Below the pieces are notes generated by a model, which saw nothing but the letters and a program-made list of their open reading frames with translations, made no database searches and was not told the origin of the DNA. A stretch of DNA of 64,000 nt from JAIBJN01 sp963699495 (lineage in GTDB: Bacteria; Actinomycetota; Thermoleophilia; Gaiellales; Gaiellaceae), in assembly GCA_963699495.1 (NCBI GenBank), contig CAVOUB010000003.1, positions 62,001 to 126,000 on the forward strand, read 5' to 3'. This document shows positions 1 to 9,164 of this stretch, in pieces. The translations under genes and the position numbers were made by a program. Position 1 is the stretch's first letter, and every line of letters starts with the position of its first letter.

Positions 1-1
1 C

Positions 2-1153
2 CGCCGCGAAGTCGGGCCCGAGAACGTCGTCTATCTCCACGTCACCTTCGTGCCCTTCATCGAGACGGCGGGCGAGCTGAAGACGAAGCCGACGCAGCAC
101 TCCGTCAACGAGCTCCGCCGCATCGGTATCCATCCGGACGTGGTCATCTGCCGCTCGAAGGACCGCCTGTCGCGTGAGATTCGCGAGAAGATCGCGCTCT
201 TTGCCGACGTCGACCCCGGCGCCGTCATCGCCAACGAGGACGTGAGCGACGTCTACCTCGTTCCCCAGGCGCTTCGCGAGGAGGGGCTCGACGCGCTCGT
301 CGTCCGCAAGCTGGGCCTGCCCGACGTCGAGCCGGAGCTGGAGGAGTGGGACCAGCTTGCCGACCGGATCGCGAAGCGGAGCGGCGAGGTCGAGATCGCG
401 CTCGTCGGCAAGTACGTCAAGCTCCACGACGCCTATCTCTCCGTCCATGAGGCCCTGAAGCACGCAGGGATCCAGCACGGCGTCGGCGTGAACGTGCGCT
501 GGTTCGACGCGGAGGGGATGAGCCTCGAGGAAGCCGCTGCCGAGCTCGACGAAGTCGACGGCGTGCTCGTTCCCGGCGGCTTCGGCTCGCGCGGCTGGGA
601 GGGGAAGATCATGGCCTGCCGGGTCGCGCGCGAGCGTGGGATTCCGTACCTCGGGATCTGCCTGGGGATGCAGGTCGCCGTCTCCGAGTTCGCCCGGCAT
701 GTCTGCGGCCTGGAGGGCGCCAACTCGACCGAGATGGATCCGGAGACGCCGTACCCGGTCATCGACCTCCTGCCCGAGCAGAAGGAGATCGAGGACCTGG
801 GCGGCACCATGCGCCTCGGCGCCGACGCCGTCGACCTCGTCGAGGGCACGAGGGCGCACGCCGCCTACGGCGAGGGGGTCATCCACGAGCGCCATCGACA
901 CCGCTACGAGGTGAACAACCACTTCCGGCCGCGGCTGGTCGAGCAGGGGCTGGTCGTGTCCGGGACGTTCCAGGCCGGCCGGCTCGTGGAGGTCGTCGAG
1001 CTCCCGGATCACCCGTGGTTCGTCGCCAGCCAGTTCCACCCGGAGTTCAAGTCGCGCCCGACCCGCCCGGCGCCGCTCTTCCGCGACTTCGTCGGCGCCG
1101 CGTTGACCCGCGCCCGGGAACGGGGCCGGGTCGCCGAGACGGCGAATCGCTAG
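2..1153 (+). CDS. pyrG: CTP synthase (3' part, 5' end outside window)
   Basis: Glutamine-hydrolysing CTP synthase, the last step of de novo CTP formation (UTP + ATP + glutamine to CTP) in the cytoplasm. The reading frame is open from base 2, so the start and most of the synthase domain lie to the left. The visible part has the end of the synthase domain (HSVNELRRIGI, VVICRS) and then a class I glutaminase domain. That domain shows the oxyanion stretch PGGFGSRG, the nucleophile context PYLGICLGMQ (Cys) and the His/Glu pair in SQFHPEFKSRP near the C-terminus. It ends at TAG 1151-1153 and faces the leftward FkbM gene. Identification is secure; only length and start are unknown. Confidence 0.97.
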   Translation, partial: RREVGPENVVYLHVTFVPFIETAGELKTKPTQHSVNELRRIGIHPDVVICRSKDRLSREIREKIALFADVDPGAVIANEDVSDVYLVPQALREEGLDALVVRKLGLPDVEPELEEWDQLADRIAKRSGEVEIALVGKYVKLHDAYLSVHEALKHAGIQHGVGVNVRWFDAEGMSLEEAAAELDEVDGVLVPGGFGSRGWEGKIMACRVARERGIPYLGICLGMQVAVSEFARHVCGLEGANSTEMDPETPYPVIDLLPEQKEIEDLGGTMRLGADAVDLVEGTRAHAAYGEGVIHERHRHRYEVNNHFRPRLVEQGLVVSGTFQAGRLVEVVELPDHPWFVASQFHPEFKSRPTRPAPLFRDFVGAALTRARERGRVAETANR

Positions 1154-1243
1154 CTCCTGTTTGGGGAACCTCACCGACCTCAGGTCGAGCGGGCGACCTG
1201 TACGGGCAAAGCCTCGCATGTGGTTCTGGCAGTCGGGGTTCTT

Positions 1244-1261
1244 CTGCCCCGCGAAGGGCAG
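1244..1261. terminator. weak hairpin between convergent pyrG and FkbM gene
   Basis: CTGCCC (1244-1249) and GGGCAG (1256-1261) form a 6-bp stem with a 6-nt loop directly against the stop codon of the leftward gene. A second short inverted repeat, CAGGTC/GACCTG, lies at 1181-1200. Neither has a clear T run, so termination is only a guess from the convergent position. Confidence 0.25.
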
Positions 1262-2320
1262 TTAGGCGGGCGACTTCGCACCGCTGCCTGGTCCGATCGG
1301 AACGCCGGCCGTGGCGAGCTCGTCGACGCTCATCGTCGTGAAGAGCCAGTCACGGAACCTCGGATCGGGCCTCAGCTCACGCCTCGGGAGAAGGTCGGCG
1401 TCGCGGACGAGGTAGAGCTCGTATCCCTGTGGGGAGAGCAGCCGCTCGAGCTCGGCGGCGTTCGCGACGCCCTCGAGCACTTCGCAGAGGATGTCCGGCT
1501 TCAAAGAAGCGAGGAATCCCTGCCCGTACCGAAGCACAGTGTCTTCCGTGCCCTCGACGTCGATCTTCATGACCACCCTGCTCTCGGGCGGAATGGTGTC
1601 GAGCAGGGAGTCCAGCGAAACGAACGTGACATCGACGCCGTCATCGAAATGCGTTGACCTCGAGTAGTAGGAGGGAAGCGCGGAACCGCTGGTGGACGTG
1701 GGAACCTTCATCGTGTCGCCGGGTGCGCCGACACCGGCGAGATGAAGCGTCGTGCGCGATAAGACGTTGTTCCGCTGGCAGTTCTCGCGCAGCACCTCGA
1801 AGACCTCCGGGACGATCTCGAACGCCTGGGCGCTGAGATGAGGATTTACTCCGGTCCCAACCAGCGTGAAAATGCCCGTGTACGCGCCGATGTCGAGCAT
1901 GACGTCGGAGCGTTCGGCCAGCCCTGCGAAGAGCTCGATCGCGAGCCGATCCGGGGGCCTCGGCCGCCGGCCTTCTCCCCAGTAGAGCTCCTTGGCAACT
2001 TCGCACCGGTCTGGCCTGACCATCACGAACGAGCCTGCTCGTGCGAAGCCTCGAACCTCCCGAAGACGGGCGGGTGCCGGAAGCCGGCCGGTCTGCCGAA
2101 CCTCCGGGAAGAATCGAAGGGCCAGACGCAGGAGCGAGTGCGGTACACGAAGGGCGAGGAAGCGCTTGGCGTGCCTCTTTAGCCCGAACCAGCTTCTTCG
2201 ACGTTCGAGCTTGCTTTCTCGATAGTCCAAGGCTGGGCAGCTTACTTTCTTCGGCCTCGAGTTCTCTTGTGCTGTATCGCTGCCGCTCTGCTGCGCGCCG
2301 ATTGCACACGGAAGTGTCAC
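1262..2320 (-). CDS. FkbM-family SAM-dependent methyltransferase
   Basis: Predicted cytoplasmic methyltransferase of 352 residues. A SAM-binding motif I, DIGAYTGIFT, starts at about residue 143. The FkbM signature MKIDVEGTE is at 251-259, where the family has a conserved Asp-x-Glu-Gly turn. The roughly 90 N-terminal residues are basic and not recognisable, and the true start may lie inside the open frame. Family members methylate hydroxyls of sugars, lipids or polyketides, but nothing next door names a substrate. The gene stands alone, converging on pyrG and divergent from the M20 peptidase. The DNA under its 5' end is less GC-biased than the neighbours, compatible with later acquisition. Confidence 0.8.
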   Translation of the reverse strand: MTLPCAIGAQQSGSDTAQENSRPKKVSCPALDYRESKLERRRSWFGLKRHAKRFLALRVPHSLLRLALRFFPEVRQTGRLPAPARLREVRGFARAGSFVMVRPDRCEVAKELYWGEGRRPRPPDRLAIELFAGLAERSDVMLDIGAYTGIFTLVGTGVNPHLSAQAFEIVPEVFEVLRENCQRNNVLSRTTLHLAGVGAPGDTMKVPTSTSGSALPSYYSRSTHFDDGVDVTFVSLDSLLDTIPPESRVVMKIDVEGTEDTVLRYGQGFLASLKPDILCEVLEGVANAAELERLLSPQGYELYLVRDADLLPRRELRPDPRFRDWLFTTMSVDELATAGVPIGPGSGAKSPA

Positions 2321-2367
2321 GAGTGTGTGCCGGCTCGTCCCCGGGTGCGATCCCTAGAATCGGGCGC

Positions 2368-3474
2368 GTGACGACCACCTGGGCCTCGGACGTGCTGCCG
2401 CTCTTCCTGGAGCTCGCGGCCATCCCGAGCCCGTCCGGGGACGAGGGTGCGGTCGCCGAGCACGTGCGCGCGTACCTGCGCGACCTCGGCGTCGAGGTCG
2501 AGGCGGACGCGGTCGGCAACCTGCTCGCGCGCCTGCCGGCGCCCGAGGGAGAGACCGGCGAGCGGATCTTCCTGTGCGCGCACCTCGACACCGTGCCGCC
2601 GTCGGGCCCGATCGAGCCCGTCGTCGAGGACGGCGTCGTCACCAACGGCGCCGGGACGATCCTCGGCGCCGACGACAAGGCTGCCGTGGCCGTGCTGCTC
2701 GAGGCGACCCGGCTCCTCCTCGCCGAGGGCCGTCCGCACGCAGGGGTCGAGCTCCTCTTCACCACCCGTGAGGAGACGGGTCTCGAGGGGGCGTTCGCCT
2801 TCGATGCGTCTCGTCTCCAGGCGCGCGTCGGCTTCGTCTACGACTACGCGGGAGCGGTTGGCGAGATCGTCGTGGCCGCACCGTCCGGGCGTGCGATCCA
2901 TGTTCTCTTCACCGGCCGGCCGGCGCATGCGGGGATCAACCCCGAGGACGGGCGCTCCGCCATCCTCGCCGCCGCCCGCGCGATCTCCGATCTCCGCCTC
3001 GGCCGGATCGACGACGAGACGACCGCGAACGTCGGCCTGATCGAGGGCGGGAGCGCGCTCAACGTCGTCCCGGCCCACTGCCGGGTGGCGGTGGAGGCGC
3101 GGTCGCGCGACGAGCGAAAGCTCGCGGAGCTCCTGCAGGAGATGCTCGACTCGTTCTCCTTCGCGGCGGCGGTCTCCGAATGCGAGGTGGAGGCGACGGT
3201 GGAGGACAAGTACCGCGGCTACAGGCTCGCACCCGACGATCCGGCGCTCGCGCTCGCCCGAACGGCGCTCGAGCGCGCAGGATTCACGCCTCGTGAGGTC
3301 GAGGTGGGCGGGGGTGCCGACGCGAACGTGTTCAACGAGCGCGGCCTCCACTGCGTCAACGTCGCCAACGGGATGGCGAACGTCCACACCGCCGAGGAGG
3401 AGATCGCAGTCGCCGACCTCGAAGCGATGGTCGGCGTCACGCTCGAGCTCGTCGCCGCGGCCCGCGAGGCCTGA
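2368..3474 (+). CDS. M20-family metallopeptidase (tripeptidase T-like)
   Basis: Zinc-dependent aminopeptidase/deacylase fold, 368 residues, cytoplasmic. Metal ligands are visible in order: FLCAHLDTVPP (His, Asp), GADDKAAVAVLLEA (bridging Asp), TTREETGLEGA (catalytic and ligand Glu), YDYAG (Asp) and a C-terminal His in ANVHTAEEEI. The dimerisation lid holds GRPAHAGINPEDGRSAI, typical of the PepT-like branch. GTG at 2368 is chosen because a TAGAAT box (2355-2360) ends 7 nt upstream, which fits a leaderless mRNA; the open frame continues left but shows no homology. It lies 4 bp before the DUF3866 gene, so the two are probably co-transcribed. The exact substrate is unknown. Confidence 0.9.
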   Translation: MTTTWASDVLPLFLELAAIPSPSGDEGAVAEHVRAYLRDLGVEVEADAVGNLLARLPAPEGETGERIFLCAHLDTVPPSGPIEPVVEDGVVTNGAGTILGADDKAAVAVLLEATRLLLAEGRPHAGVELLFTTREETGLEGAFAFDASRLQARVGFVYDYAGAVGEIVVAAPSGRAIHVLFTGRPAHAGINPEDGRSAILAAARAISDLRLGRIDDETTANVGLIEGGSALNVVPAHCRVAVEARSRDERKLAELLQEMLDSFSFAAAVSECEVEATVEDKYRGYRLAPDDPALALARTALERAGFTPREVEVGGGADANVFNERGLHCVNVANGMANVHTAEEEIAVADLEAMVGVTLELVAAAREA

Positions 3475-3478
3475 GCGC

Positions 3479-4474
3479 GTGCCGGTCACGCTTCGGCGAG
3501 GCACGGTGACGGCGATCACGGAGCGCCACGACGGCCTCGTCAGGCTCGAGGTCGACGGCAGGCCCTGTGTGGCGTACCCGGAGCTGACCGGCCCGGTCGC
3601 GCTCGGCGACGACGTGCTCGTCAACGTCCAGTCCGTCGAGCTCGGGCTCGGCTCCGGCGGCTTCGACGTCCTGCACGCGAACCTGACGCGGGGGCTCGGG
3701 CTCCCGGCGCAGGCGGGTGCGCACGTCATGAAGCTGCCGTACACGCCGCTCCAACACGCCGCTCTCCACGTCGAGGAGGGCTGGAGCGACGACGATCCGC
3801 CTGACGGCCTCGGCGGCCTCCCGGTCGTCTGTTGCTCGCTGCACAGCCAGGTCGCACCGCTGTGCGCCGGCCTGGGCCGTGGGCTCGCGGTCGCCTACGT
3901 CCAGCTCGCCGGCGGCGCGCTGCCCGTGGCGTTGTCCGACACGGTGCGGTGCCTGCGGGAGCGGGAGTACCTGAGGACGACCGTAGCGGTCGGGCCCTGC
4001 GTCGGTGGAGAGCTCGAGTGCGTCTCGCCCGCCTCGGCGCTGGTCGCCTGCGCCGCCCTGGGGCTGGACGCGGTCGTGTGCGCGATCGGCCCCGGGGTGG
4101 TGGGGACGGGCTCGCGCTTCGGTCACGGCGCCGTGGCGGCGGCAGACGCCGTCAACGCAGCCGGTGCCCTCGGCGGCCGTCCGGTGCTGGCGCCTCGCGT
4201 CTCGAGCGCCGACGGGCGCGAGCGGCACCGTGGCCTCTCCCACCATACGCTTGCAGTGCTCGAGCTCATCCGGGGAGAGGTGCTCGTGGCCTGGCCCGAA
4301 GGGCTCGAGGTCCCGGCCGAGGTGGGCGAGGTCGAGATCGTGGACGCGTCCGACTGGCGTTCCGCGTGCGAGGGGCTCCCTCTCTCGCATATGGGCCGCG
4401 GCGCGGACGAGGAACCGTGGTTCTTCGCGGCTGCGTATGCCGCGGGCGCGCTCGCGCGCGGCCTCGTCTCCTGA
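3479..4474 (+). CDS. DUF3866 family protein
   Basis: A protein of 331 residues that I recognise as DUF3866, a conserved family of unknown function in Actinobacteria and Firmicutes. It begins with a small beta-rich domain (LRRGTVTAI, VLVNVQSVELGLGSGGFD). A longer alpha/beta part follows, with HVMKLPYTPLQ, LPVVCCSLHSQ and the glycine-rich stretch CAIGPGVVGTGSRFGHGA at about residues 200-217. No signal peptide or membrane helix is seen. GTG 3479 follows the M20 peptidase stop by 4 bp, so it probably shares that transcript. The neighbourhood (peptidase, alanine dehydrogenase) does not settle a role. Confidence 0.85.
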   Translation: MPVTLRRGTVTAITERHDGLVRLEVDGRPCVAYPELTGPVALGDDVLVNVQSVELGLGSGGFDVLHANLTRGLGLPAQAGAHVMKLPYTPLQHAALHVEEGWSDDDPPDGLGGLPVVCCSLHSQVAPLCAGLGRGLAVAYVQLAGGALPVALSDTVRCLREREYLRTTVAVGPCVGGELECVSPASALVACAALGLDAVVCAIGPGVVGTGSRFGHGAVAAADAVNAAGALGGRPVLAPRVSSADGRERHRGLSHHTLAVLELIRGEVLVAWPEGLEVPAEVGEVEIVDASDWRSACEGLPLSHMGRGADEEPWFFAAAYAAGALARGLVS

Positions 4475-4552
4475 CGTTCGCCCGCGCGGCAAAGAACCCC
4501 GTGCAAATGAGGCCATCCGGGAGCCCCCGTTCGGCTATCGTTGGCGCGCCTC

Positions 4553-5680
4553 ATGCGCATCGGCGTCGCCAAGGAGATCAAGCAGGACGAGTACCGGGTC
4601 GCGCTCACGCCCGCCGGCGCGGGCGAGCTGAGGCAGCGCGGGCACGACGTCGTCGTCGAGGCGGGCGCCGGCGTCGGCAGTGCCTTCCCGGACTCTGACT
4701 ACGAGTCGGTCGGTGCCCGCATCGTCAGCGTGGACGAGGTCTGGGCCGGCGCCGACATGGTCTTGAAGGTGAAGGAGCCGCTCCCCGAGGAGTACGGGCG
4801 GCTGCGCGAGGGGTCGATCCTCTTCACGTACCTCCACCTCGCGGCGGACGAGCCGCTGACGCAGGCCCTGCTCGCGAGCGGCGCGACGTGCATCGCCTAC
4901 GAGACGGTCGAGACCGACGACGGCAAGCTGCCGTTGCTCGCACCGATGAGCGAGGTCGCCGGACGGCTGGCGACCCAGATGGGCGCCTGGGCGCTCGAGA
5001 AGGCTCAGGGCGGCCGCGGCCTCCTGCTCGGCGGCGTGCCCGGCGTGCCGCCGGCGAAGGTCGTCGTCCTCGGCGGCGGGATCGTCGGCTACAACGCGGC
5101 GCTCATCGCCGTCGGGATGCAGGCCGACGTCTGGATCCTCGACAAGTCGGTCGAGCGGATGCGGGACCTCGAGATGATGCTCGACGGCCGGATCACGCTC
5201 GCGATGTCGAACCGTCTCGAGATCGAGCTTGCCGCCGCCGACGCCGACCTGATCATCGGTGCCGTGCTCATCCCCGGAGCGCGCGCCCCGAAGCTGATCA
5301 CGCGCGAGATGCTCGCGGGGCTGAAGCCTGGGGCGGTGCTCGTGGACGTGGCCATCGACCAGGGCGGCTGCTTCGAGTGCTCCAGGCCGACCACGCACTC
5401 GGACCCGACGTACGTCGTCGACGGCATCGTCCACTACTGCGTCGCGAACATGCCCGGCGCCGTACCCATCACGTCGACCTTCGCGCTGACCAACGTCACG
5501 CTGCCGTACGTCGAGGCGATCGCAGACCACGGCTTCCGCGAGGCGGTCAGCCGCGATCGCGCGCTGGCCCGCGGCGTGAACGTCGTCGAGGGGAAGCTGA
5601 CGTACCAGGCCGTCGCGGACGCGCACGGCCTCGAGTACTCGCCGCTCGAGCAGGTGCTCCCGCTCGAGCCCGTCGCGTAG
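4553..5680 (+). CDS. ald: alanine dehydrogenase
   Basis: NAD-dependent L-alanine dehydrogenase (alanine to pyruvate and ammonium, reversible), 375 residues, normal length. From ATG 4553 the canonical residues fall at their usual numbers: Arg15 (EYRVALTP), Lys74 (KVKEP) and His95 (TYLHLAAD). The NAD-binding Rossmann motif is VLGGGIVGYNAA at about 169-180. ATG 4553 is preferred over an upstream in-frame ATG at 4541, which overlaps a TATCGT box (4536-4541). The 11-nt gap to ATG 4553 gives a very short or absent leader. It is followed by a tiny leftward membrane gene. Confidence 0.96.
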   Translation: MRIGVAKEIKQDEYRVALTPAGAGELRQRGHDVVVEAGAGVGSAFPDSDYESVGARIVSVDEVWAGADMVLKVKEPLPEEYGRLREGSILFTYLHLAADEPLTQALLASGATCIAYETVETDDGKLPLLAPMSEVAGRLATQMGAWALEKAQGGRGLLLGGVPGVPPAKVVVLGGGIVGYNAALIAVGMQADVWILDKSVERMRDLEMMLDGRITLAMSNRLEIELAAADADLIIGAVLIPGARAPKLITREMLAGLKPGAVLVDVAIDQGGCFECSRPTTHSDPTYVVDGIVHYCVANMPGAVPITSTFALTNVTLPYVEAIADHGFREAVSRDRALARGVNVVEGKLTYQAVADAHGLEYSPLEQVLPLEPVA

Positions 5681-5683
5681 GGA

Positions 5684-5827
5684 TCAGGGCTGCGACGACT
5701 GCGATTTCGGCTTCAGGTCATCGTCGCCCGGGAAGAGCTTGATGACGACGTACGTGACGCCGGCTGCGATGCCGATGGTGGTCGCGATCCAGAGCGCCAT
5801 GCCGAAAAGCCCGAGGACGGTGTCCAT
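5684..5827 (-). CDS. small single-pass membrane protein (47 aa)
   Basis: Short open frame between convergent ald and divergent deoB, easily missed by length filters. It encodes a hydrophobic helix (residues about 3-33, including LFGMALWIATTIGIAAG and a following VIKLF) and then a polar, charged tail, GDDDLKPKSQSSQP. The stop TGA (5684-5686) is 3 bp from the ald stop. The gap to deoB is only 20 bp, so the two genes start back to back. The hydrophobic-core plus hydrophilic-tail design is typical of real small membrane proteins and unlikely by chance, but no family is recognised. Confidence 0.6.
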   Translation of the reverse strand: MDTVLGLFGMALWIATTIGIAAGVTYVVIKLFPGDDDLKPKSQSSQP

Positions 5828-5835
5828 GACCACCG

Positions 5836-5841
5836 TAGAAT
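5836..5841 (+). promoter_or_regulatory. -10 box TAGAAT of deoB
   Basis: TAGAAT ends 6 nt before the deoB ATG, so transcription would begin at or within 1-2 nt of the start codon. No purine-rich Shine-Dalgarno is present. It is one of the clearest leaderless arrangements in the window. Confidence 0.55.
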
Positions 5842-5847
5842 AGCCCT

Positions 5848-7014
5848 ATGCCGCGCGCCTGCGTGATTGTGCTGGACGCGGTTGGTGCGGGCGAGCTGCC
5901 GGACGCGCACGAGTACGGCGACGAAGGGTCGAACACCCTGGGCAACGTCGCGAAGGCCGTCGGCGGCCTCGACCTCCCCAACCTCGAGCACCTCGGCTTC
6001 GGAAACATCGAGGATCTGGAGGGCTGCCCTCCCCTGGACGGCGCCCCCGCGGTCGCCGGCCGCCTGTTCGAGCGCTCCAAGGGCAAGGACACGACCACCG
6101 GCCACTGGGAGCTGATGGGGATCGTCACGCCGGTCGCCATGCCGACCTATCCGCACGGCTTCCCGTTCGGGGTGATCGAGGAGTTCGCGCACCGCACCGG
6201 ACGCGGTGTGCTCGGCAACAAGGCCGCCTCCGGGACCGAGATCATCGAGGAGCTCGGCGAGGAGCACCAGCGGACCGGCAAGTGGATCGTCTACACCTCC
6301 GCCGACTCCGTCTTCCAGATCGCTGCGCACGAGGAGACGATCCCGCTGGAGGAACTGTACGAGGCGAGCGGGATCGCGCGCGAGATCCTCACCGGGAAGC
6401 ACGCCGTCGGGCGGGTGATCGCGCGTCCCTTCAGCGGCGAGCCGGGGAGCTACACGCGAACGCCGAACCGCCACGATTGGTCGCTCCGACCGCGGCAGCC
6501 CAACTACCTGACGCTCGTGCGCGAGGCCGGCAACGAGGTGTACGGCGTCGGCAAGATCCCCGACATCTTCGCCGGGGTCGACATCGACCACGCGCACCCG
6601 ACGAAGTCGAACGGCGACGGGATCAGGCAGACCGAGACCTTCCTGCGGGAGCTGGAGAACGGCTTCATCTTCGTCAACCTCGTCGAGACGGACATGCTCT
6701 GGGGCCATCGCAACGACCCCGTGAACTTCCACCGCTGCCTGCAGGACTTCGACCGGCGGCTCCCCGACCTGCTGGACGCCCTCCGGCCCGGGGACCTCTT
6801 CATCCTCACCTCCGATCACGGCTGCGATCCGACGACGCCCTCCACCGACCACTCGCGCGAGCACGCGCTCTTCCTCGCCTACGCGGCCGGGCGGAACGCG
6901 GCCGGGCGGCGCCACGACGGCGAGTTCGCCGACGTCGGCGCGACGGTGAACGCGTGGCTCGGCGGCAAGGCGCCGGGCCGCGGGATTCCGGGAACTCCCG
7001 TCCTGCAGCCGTGA
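5848..7014 (+). CDS. deoB: phosphopentomutase
   Basis: Interconverts (deoxy)ribose 1-phosphate and 5-phosphate in nucleoside salvage; cytoplasmic, Mn2+-dependent, alkaline-phosphatase superfamily, 388 residues. Metal-site motifs are visible: VLDAVGAGELPDA (Asp at 10), the catalytic Thr region GKDTTTGHWELMG, NLVETDMLWGHRND, TSDHGCDPTTPSTDHSREH. The gene overlaps the pyrimidine-nucleoside phosphorylase by 4 bp (GTGA). The pair forms a translationally coupled salvage operon in which the phosphorylase makes the sugar 1-phosphate that DeoB converts. Confidence 0.97.
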   Translation: MPRACVIVLDAVGAGELPDAHEYGDEGSNTLGNVAKAVGGLDLPNLEHLGFGNIEDLEGCPPLDGAPAVAGRLFERSKGKDTTTGHWELMGIVTPVAMPTYPHGFPFGVIEEFAHRTGRGVLGNKAASGTEIIEELGEEHQRTGKWIVYTSADSVFQIAAHEETIPLEELYEASGIAREILTGKHAVGRVIARPFSGEPGSYTRTPNRHDWSLRPRQPNYLTLVREAGNEVYGVGKIPDIFAGVDIDHAHPTKSNGDGIRQTETFLRELENGFIFVNLVETDMLWGHRNDPVNFHRCLQDFDRRLPDLLDALRPGDLFILTSDHGCDPTTPSTDHSREHALFLAYAAGRNAAGRRHDGEFADVGATVNAWLGGKAPGRGIPGTPVLQP

Positions 7015-8306
7015 TCCCCCCCGCGGAGCTGATCCAGCGGAAGCGGGACGGGGACGAGCTGTCCGGAGAGGAGCTTTCCGAGCTCGTCCTCGCCTACGCG
7101 AGAGACGAAGTCCCCGACTACCAGATGGCCGCGTTCTGCATGGCCGTCTTCTTCCAGGGGTTGACGCCGGCGGAGACCCACGCGCTGACGGATGCGATGG
7201 TGCAGAGCGGGGAGACGATCGACCTGTCCGCGCTCGGCCGAAAGGTGGTCGACAAGCACTCGACGGGCGGGGTCGGCGACAAGGCCTCGCTCGTGATCGG
7301 GCCAATCGTCGCCGCCTGCGGGGTGCCGTTCGCCAAGATGAGCGGCCGCGGGCTCGGGCACACCGGCGGGACCCTCGACAAGCTCGAGTCGATCCCCGGC
7401 TTCCGGATCGAGCTGGACGGGGACGAGTTCATCCGCCAGGTCAAGGAGATCGGGCTCGCGATCGTCGGCCAGACCGCCGATCTCGTGCCCGCGGACAAGA
7501 AGCTCTACGCCCTCAGGGACGTGACCGCGACCGTCGACATCATCCCTCTGATCGCCTCGTCGATCATGTCGAAGAAGATCGCGGGCGGCGCAGACGCGAT
7601 CGTCCTCGACGTCAAGGTGGGCGACGGCGCTTTCATGAAGACGCTCGACGAGGCGCGCGACCTCGCCCGCACCATGGTCGAGCTCGGCCGGTTGGCCGGC
7701 CGGGAGGTCGTCTGCGAGCTGACCGACATGGACCAGCCGCTCGGTCGCGCGGTCGGGAACGCGCTCGAGATTGCCGAGGCCCTCGACGCCCTCGAGGACT
7801 CGGGCCCGCCGGACCTGGCCGAGCTGGTTGCCGGAGCAGCGGCGCACCTGCTCGCGCTCTCGGACCTGGGCGTCGGCGTGGAGGAGGGCCGCGGCCTGGC
7901 CGAGGACGCCGTCGCCGGCGGCTCGGCCCGGGAGCTGTACGACCGCTGGGTTCGCGCGCAGGGCGGCGACCCCCGCCGGGAGGCCCTCCCGCGGGCGGCG
8001 GTGGTTCGACCCGTGCCGGCACCGGTGGCGGGCTTCGTCCAGTCGATTGCGACGACGGACGTGGGGCTGGCCGCGCTCCACCTCGGTGCCGGCCGGGTGC
8101 GCAAGGAGGACGCCGTGGATCACGCAGTCGGAGTCGTCTGCCTGGCCAAGCGCGGCGACCGGGTCGCGGACGGCGAGCCGCTCGCGGAGGTGCACGCACG
8201 CGACGAGGAGTCAGCCGCCCGGGCCGTGGCCGAGATCGCGGCCTGCTACCGCATCGGAGGCGAGGAGCCCGAGCGGAGGCCGATCGTCCTCGACGTCCTC
8301 TCCTGA
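7011..8306 (+). CDS. pdp: pyrimidine-nucleoside / thymidine phosphorylase
   Basis: Phosphorolysis of uridine or (deoxy)thymidine to base and (deoxy)ribose 1-phosphate, 431 residues. The start GTG 7011 overlaps the deoB stop (GTGA). Conserved blocks: KHSTGGVGDKASL (phosphate binding), FAKMSGRGLGHTGGTLDKLE and ALRDVTATVDIIPLI. The C-terminal alpha/beta domain has LHLGAGRVRKEDAVDHAVGV. The gene could be named deoA or pdp; the distinction between thymidine-specific and broad pyrimidine use cannot be read reliably here. mutM follows after 14 bp. Confidence 0.94.
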   Translation: MIPPAELIQRKRDGDELSGEELSELVLAYARDEVPDYQMAAFCMAVFFQGLTPAETHALTDAMVQSGETIDLSALGRKVVDKHSTGGVGDKASLVIGPIVAACGVPFAKMSGRGLGHTGGTLDKLESIPGFRIELDGDEFIRQVKEIGLAIVGQTADLVPADKKLYALRDVTATVDIIPLIASSIMSKKIAGGADAIVLDVKVGDGAFMKTLDEARDLARTMVELGRLAGREVVCELTDMDQPLGRAVGNALEIAEALDALEDSGPPDLAELVAGAAAHLLALSDLGVGVEEGRGLAEDAVAGGSARELYDRWVRAQGGDPRREALPRAAVVRPVPAPVAGFVQSIATTDVGLAALHLGAGRVRKEDAVDHAVGVVCLAKRGDRVADGEPLAEVHARDEESAARAVAEIAACYRIGGEEPERRPIVLDVLS

Positions 8307-8320
8307 ACGGCTGATCCTTC

Positions 8321-9154
8321 GTGCCCGAGCTGCCCGAGGTCGAGACGATCCGCTCCAGGCTCGCACCGGACCTGACGGGGAGGAGGCTCGAGCGTGTCGA
8401 GATCCGCGATCCCCGGCTGACGAGGCCGGAGCCTCCCGAGCACGTGGCGGCCGCGCTCGAGGGCGAACGCGTCGCCGGCGTGCGCCGACGAGGCAAGTAT
8501 CTGGTTGTCGTGCTCGAAAGCGGGCGGCACCTCCTCGTCCACCTGCGGATGACGGGGAACGTCCTGCATCCGGCGCCTCCGGGGTACGAGGACGATCCGC
8601 ACGTGCGGGCTGTCGTCGGGTTGGACGACGGCTCGGACGTCGCCTACAGGGACGTCCGCCGTTTCGGCACCTGGGAGCTGCTCGAGCCGGGGGAGCTCGA
8701 GGGGTACTTCGCAGCACGCCGGCTGGGCGTGGAGCCGCTCGGCCGCTCCTTCACGGCCTCGAGCCTCGGCCGCTCGCTCGCAGGCCGCCGGGCTCCGGTG
8801 AAGGCGGCGCTCCTCGACCAGCGGGCCGCGGCGGGAATCGGGAACATCTACGCGGACGAGGCGCTCTGGTACGCAGGCCTCAATCCGCTCACGCCGGCCG
8901 GCGAGCTCGACGACGAGCAGGTGGCGGCGCTCCGCGAGGCCGTCCGCAAGGCGCTCCGGCTCGGCATCCGCCGCCAGGGAGCGACGCTCCGCGACTACCG
9001 GGGCGCCGACGGGAGCCGGGGGCGGATGCAGCACGAGTTCCGTGTCTACGGCCGGGCGGACGAGCCGTGTGACCGCTGCGGCACGCCGATCGCCAAGACG
9101 CGCGTCGCCGGCCGCGGCACTTGGTACTGCCCGACCTGCCAGCCGCGCGACTAG
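8321..9154 (+). CDS. mutM: formamidopyrimidine-DNA glycosylase
   Basis: Base-excision repair glycosylase/AP lyase for 8-oxoguanine and formamidopyrimidines, 277 residues. The N-terminal PELPEVETI carries the catalytic Pro2 and Glu3. RRGKYL holds the conserved Lys at about 59, and RMTGNV follows. The helix-two-turn-helix region contains GIGNIYADEALW, and the C-terminal zinc finger is CDRCG then CPTC (spacing 16). All catalytic parts are present, so it should be active. GTG start, 14 bp after pdp, probably same transcript. Confidence 0.96.
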   Translation: MPELPEVETIRSRLAPDLTGRRLERVEIRDPRLTRPEPPEHVAAALEGERVAGVRRRGKYLVVVLESGRHLLVHLRMTGNVLHPAPPGYEDDPHVRAVVGLDDGSDVAYRDVRRFGTWELLEPGELEGYFAARRLGVEPLGRSFTASSLGRSLAGRRAPVKAALLDQRAAAGIGNIYADEALWYAGLNPLTPAGELDDEQVAALREAVRKALRLGIRRQGATLRDYRGADGSRGRMQHEFRVYGRADEPCDRCGTPIAKTRVAGRGTWYCPTCQPRD

Positions 9155-9164
9155 CATCAGGCGC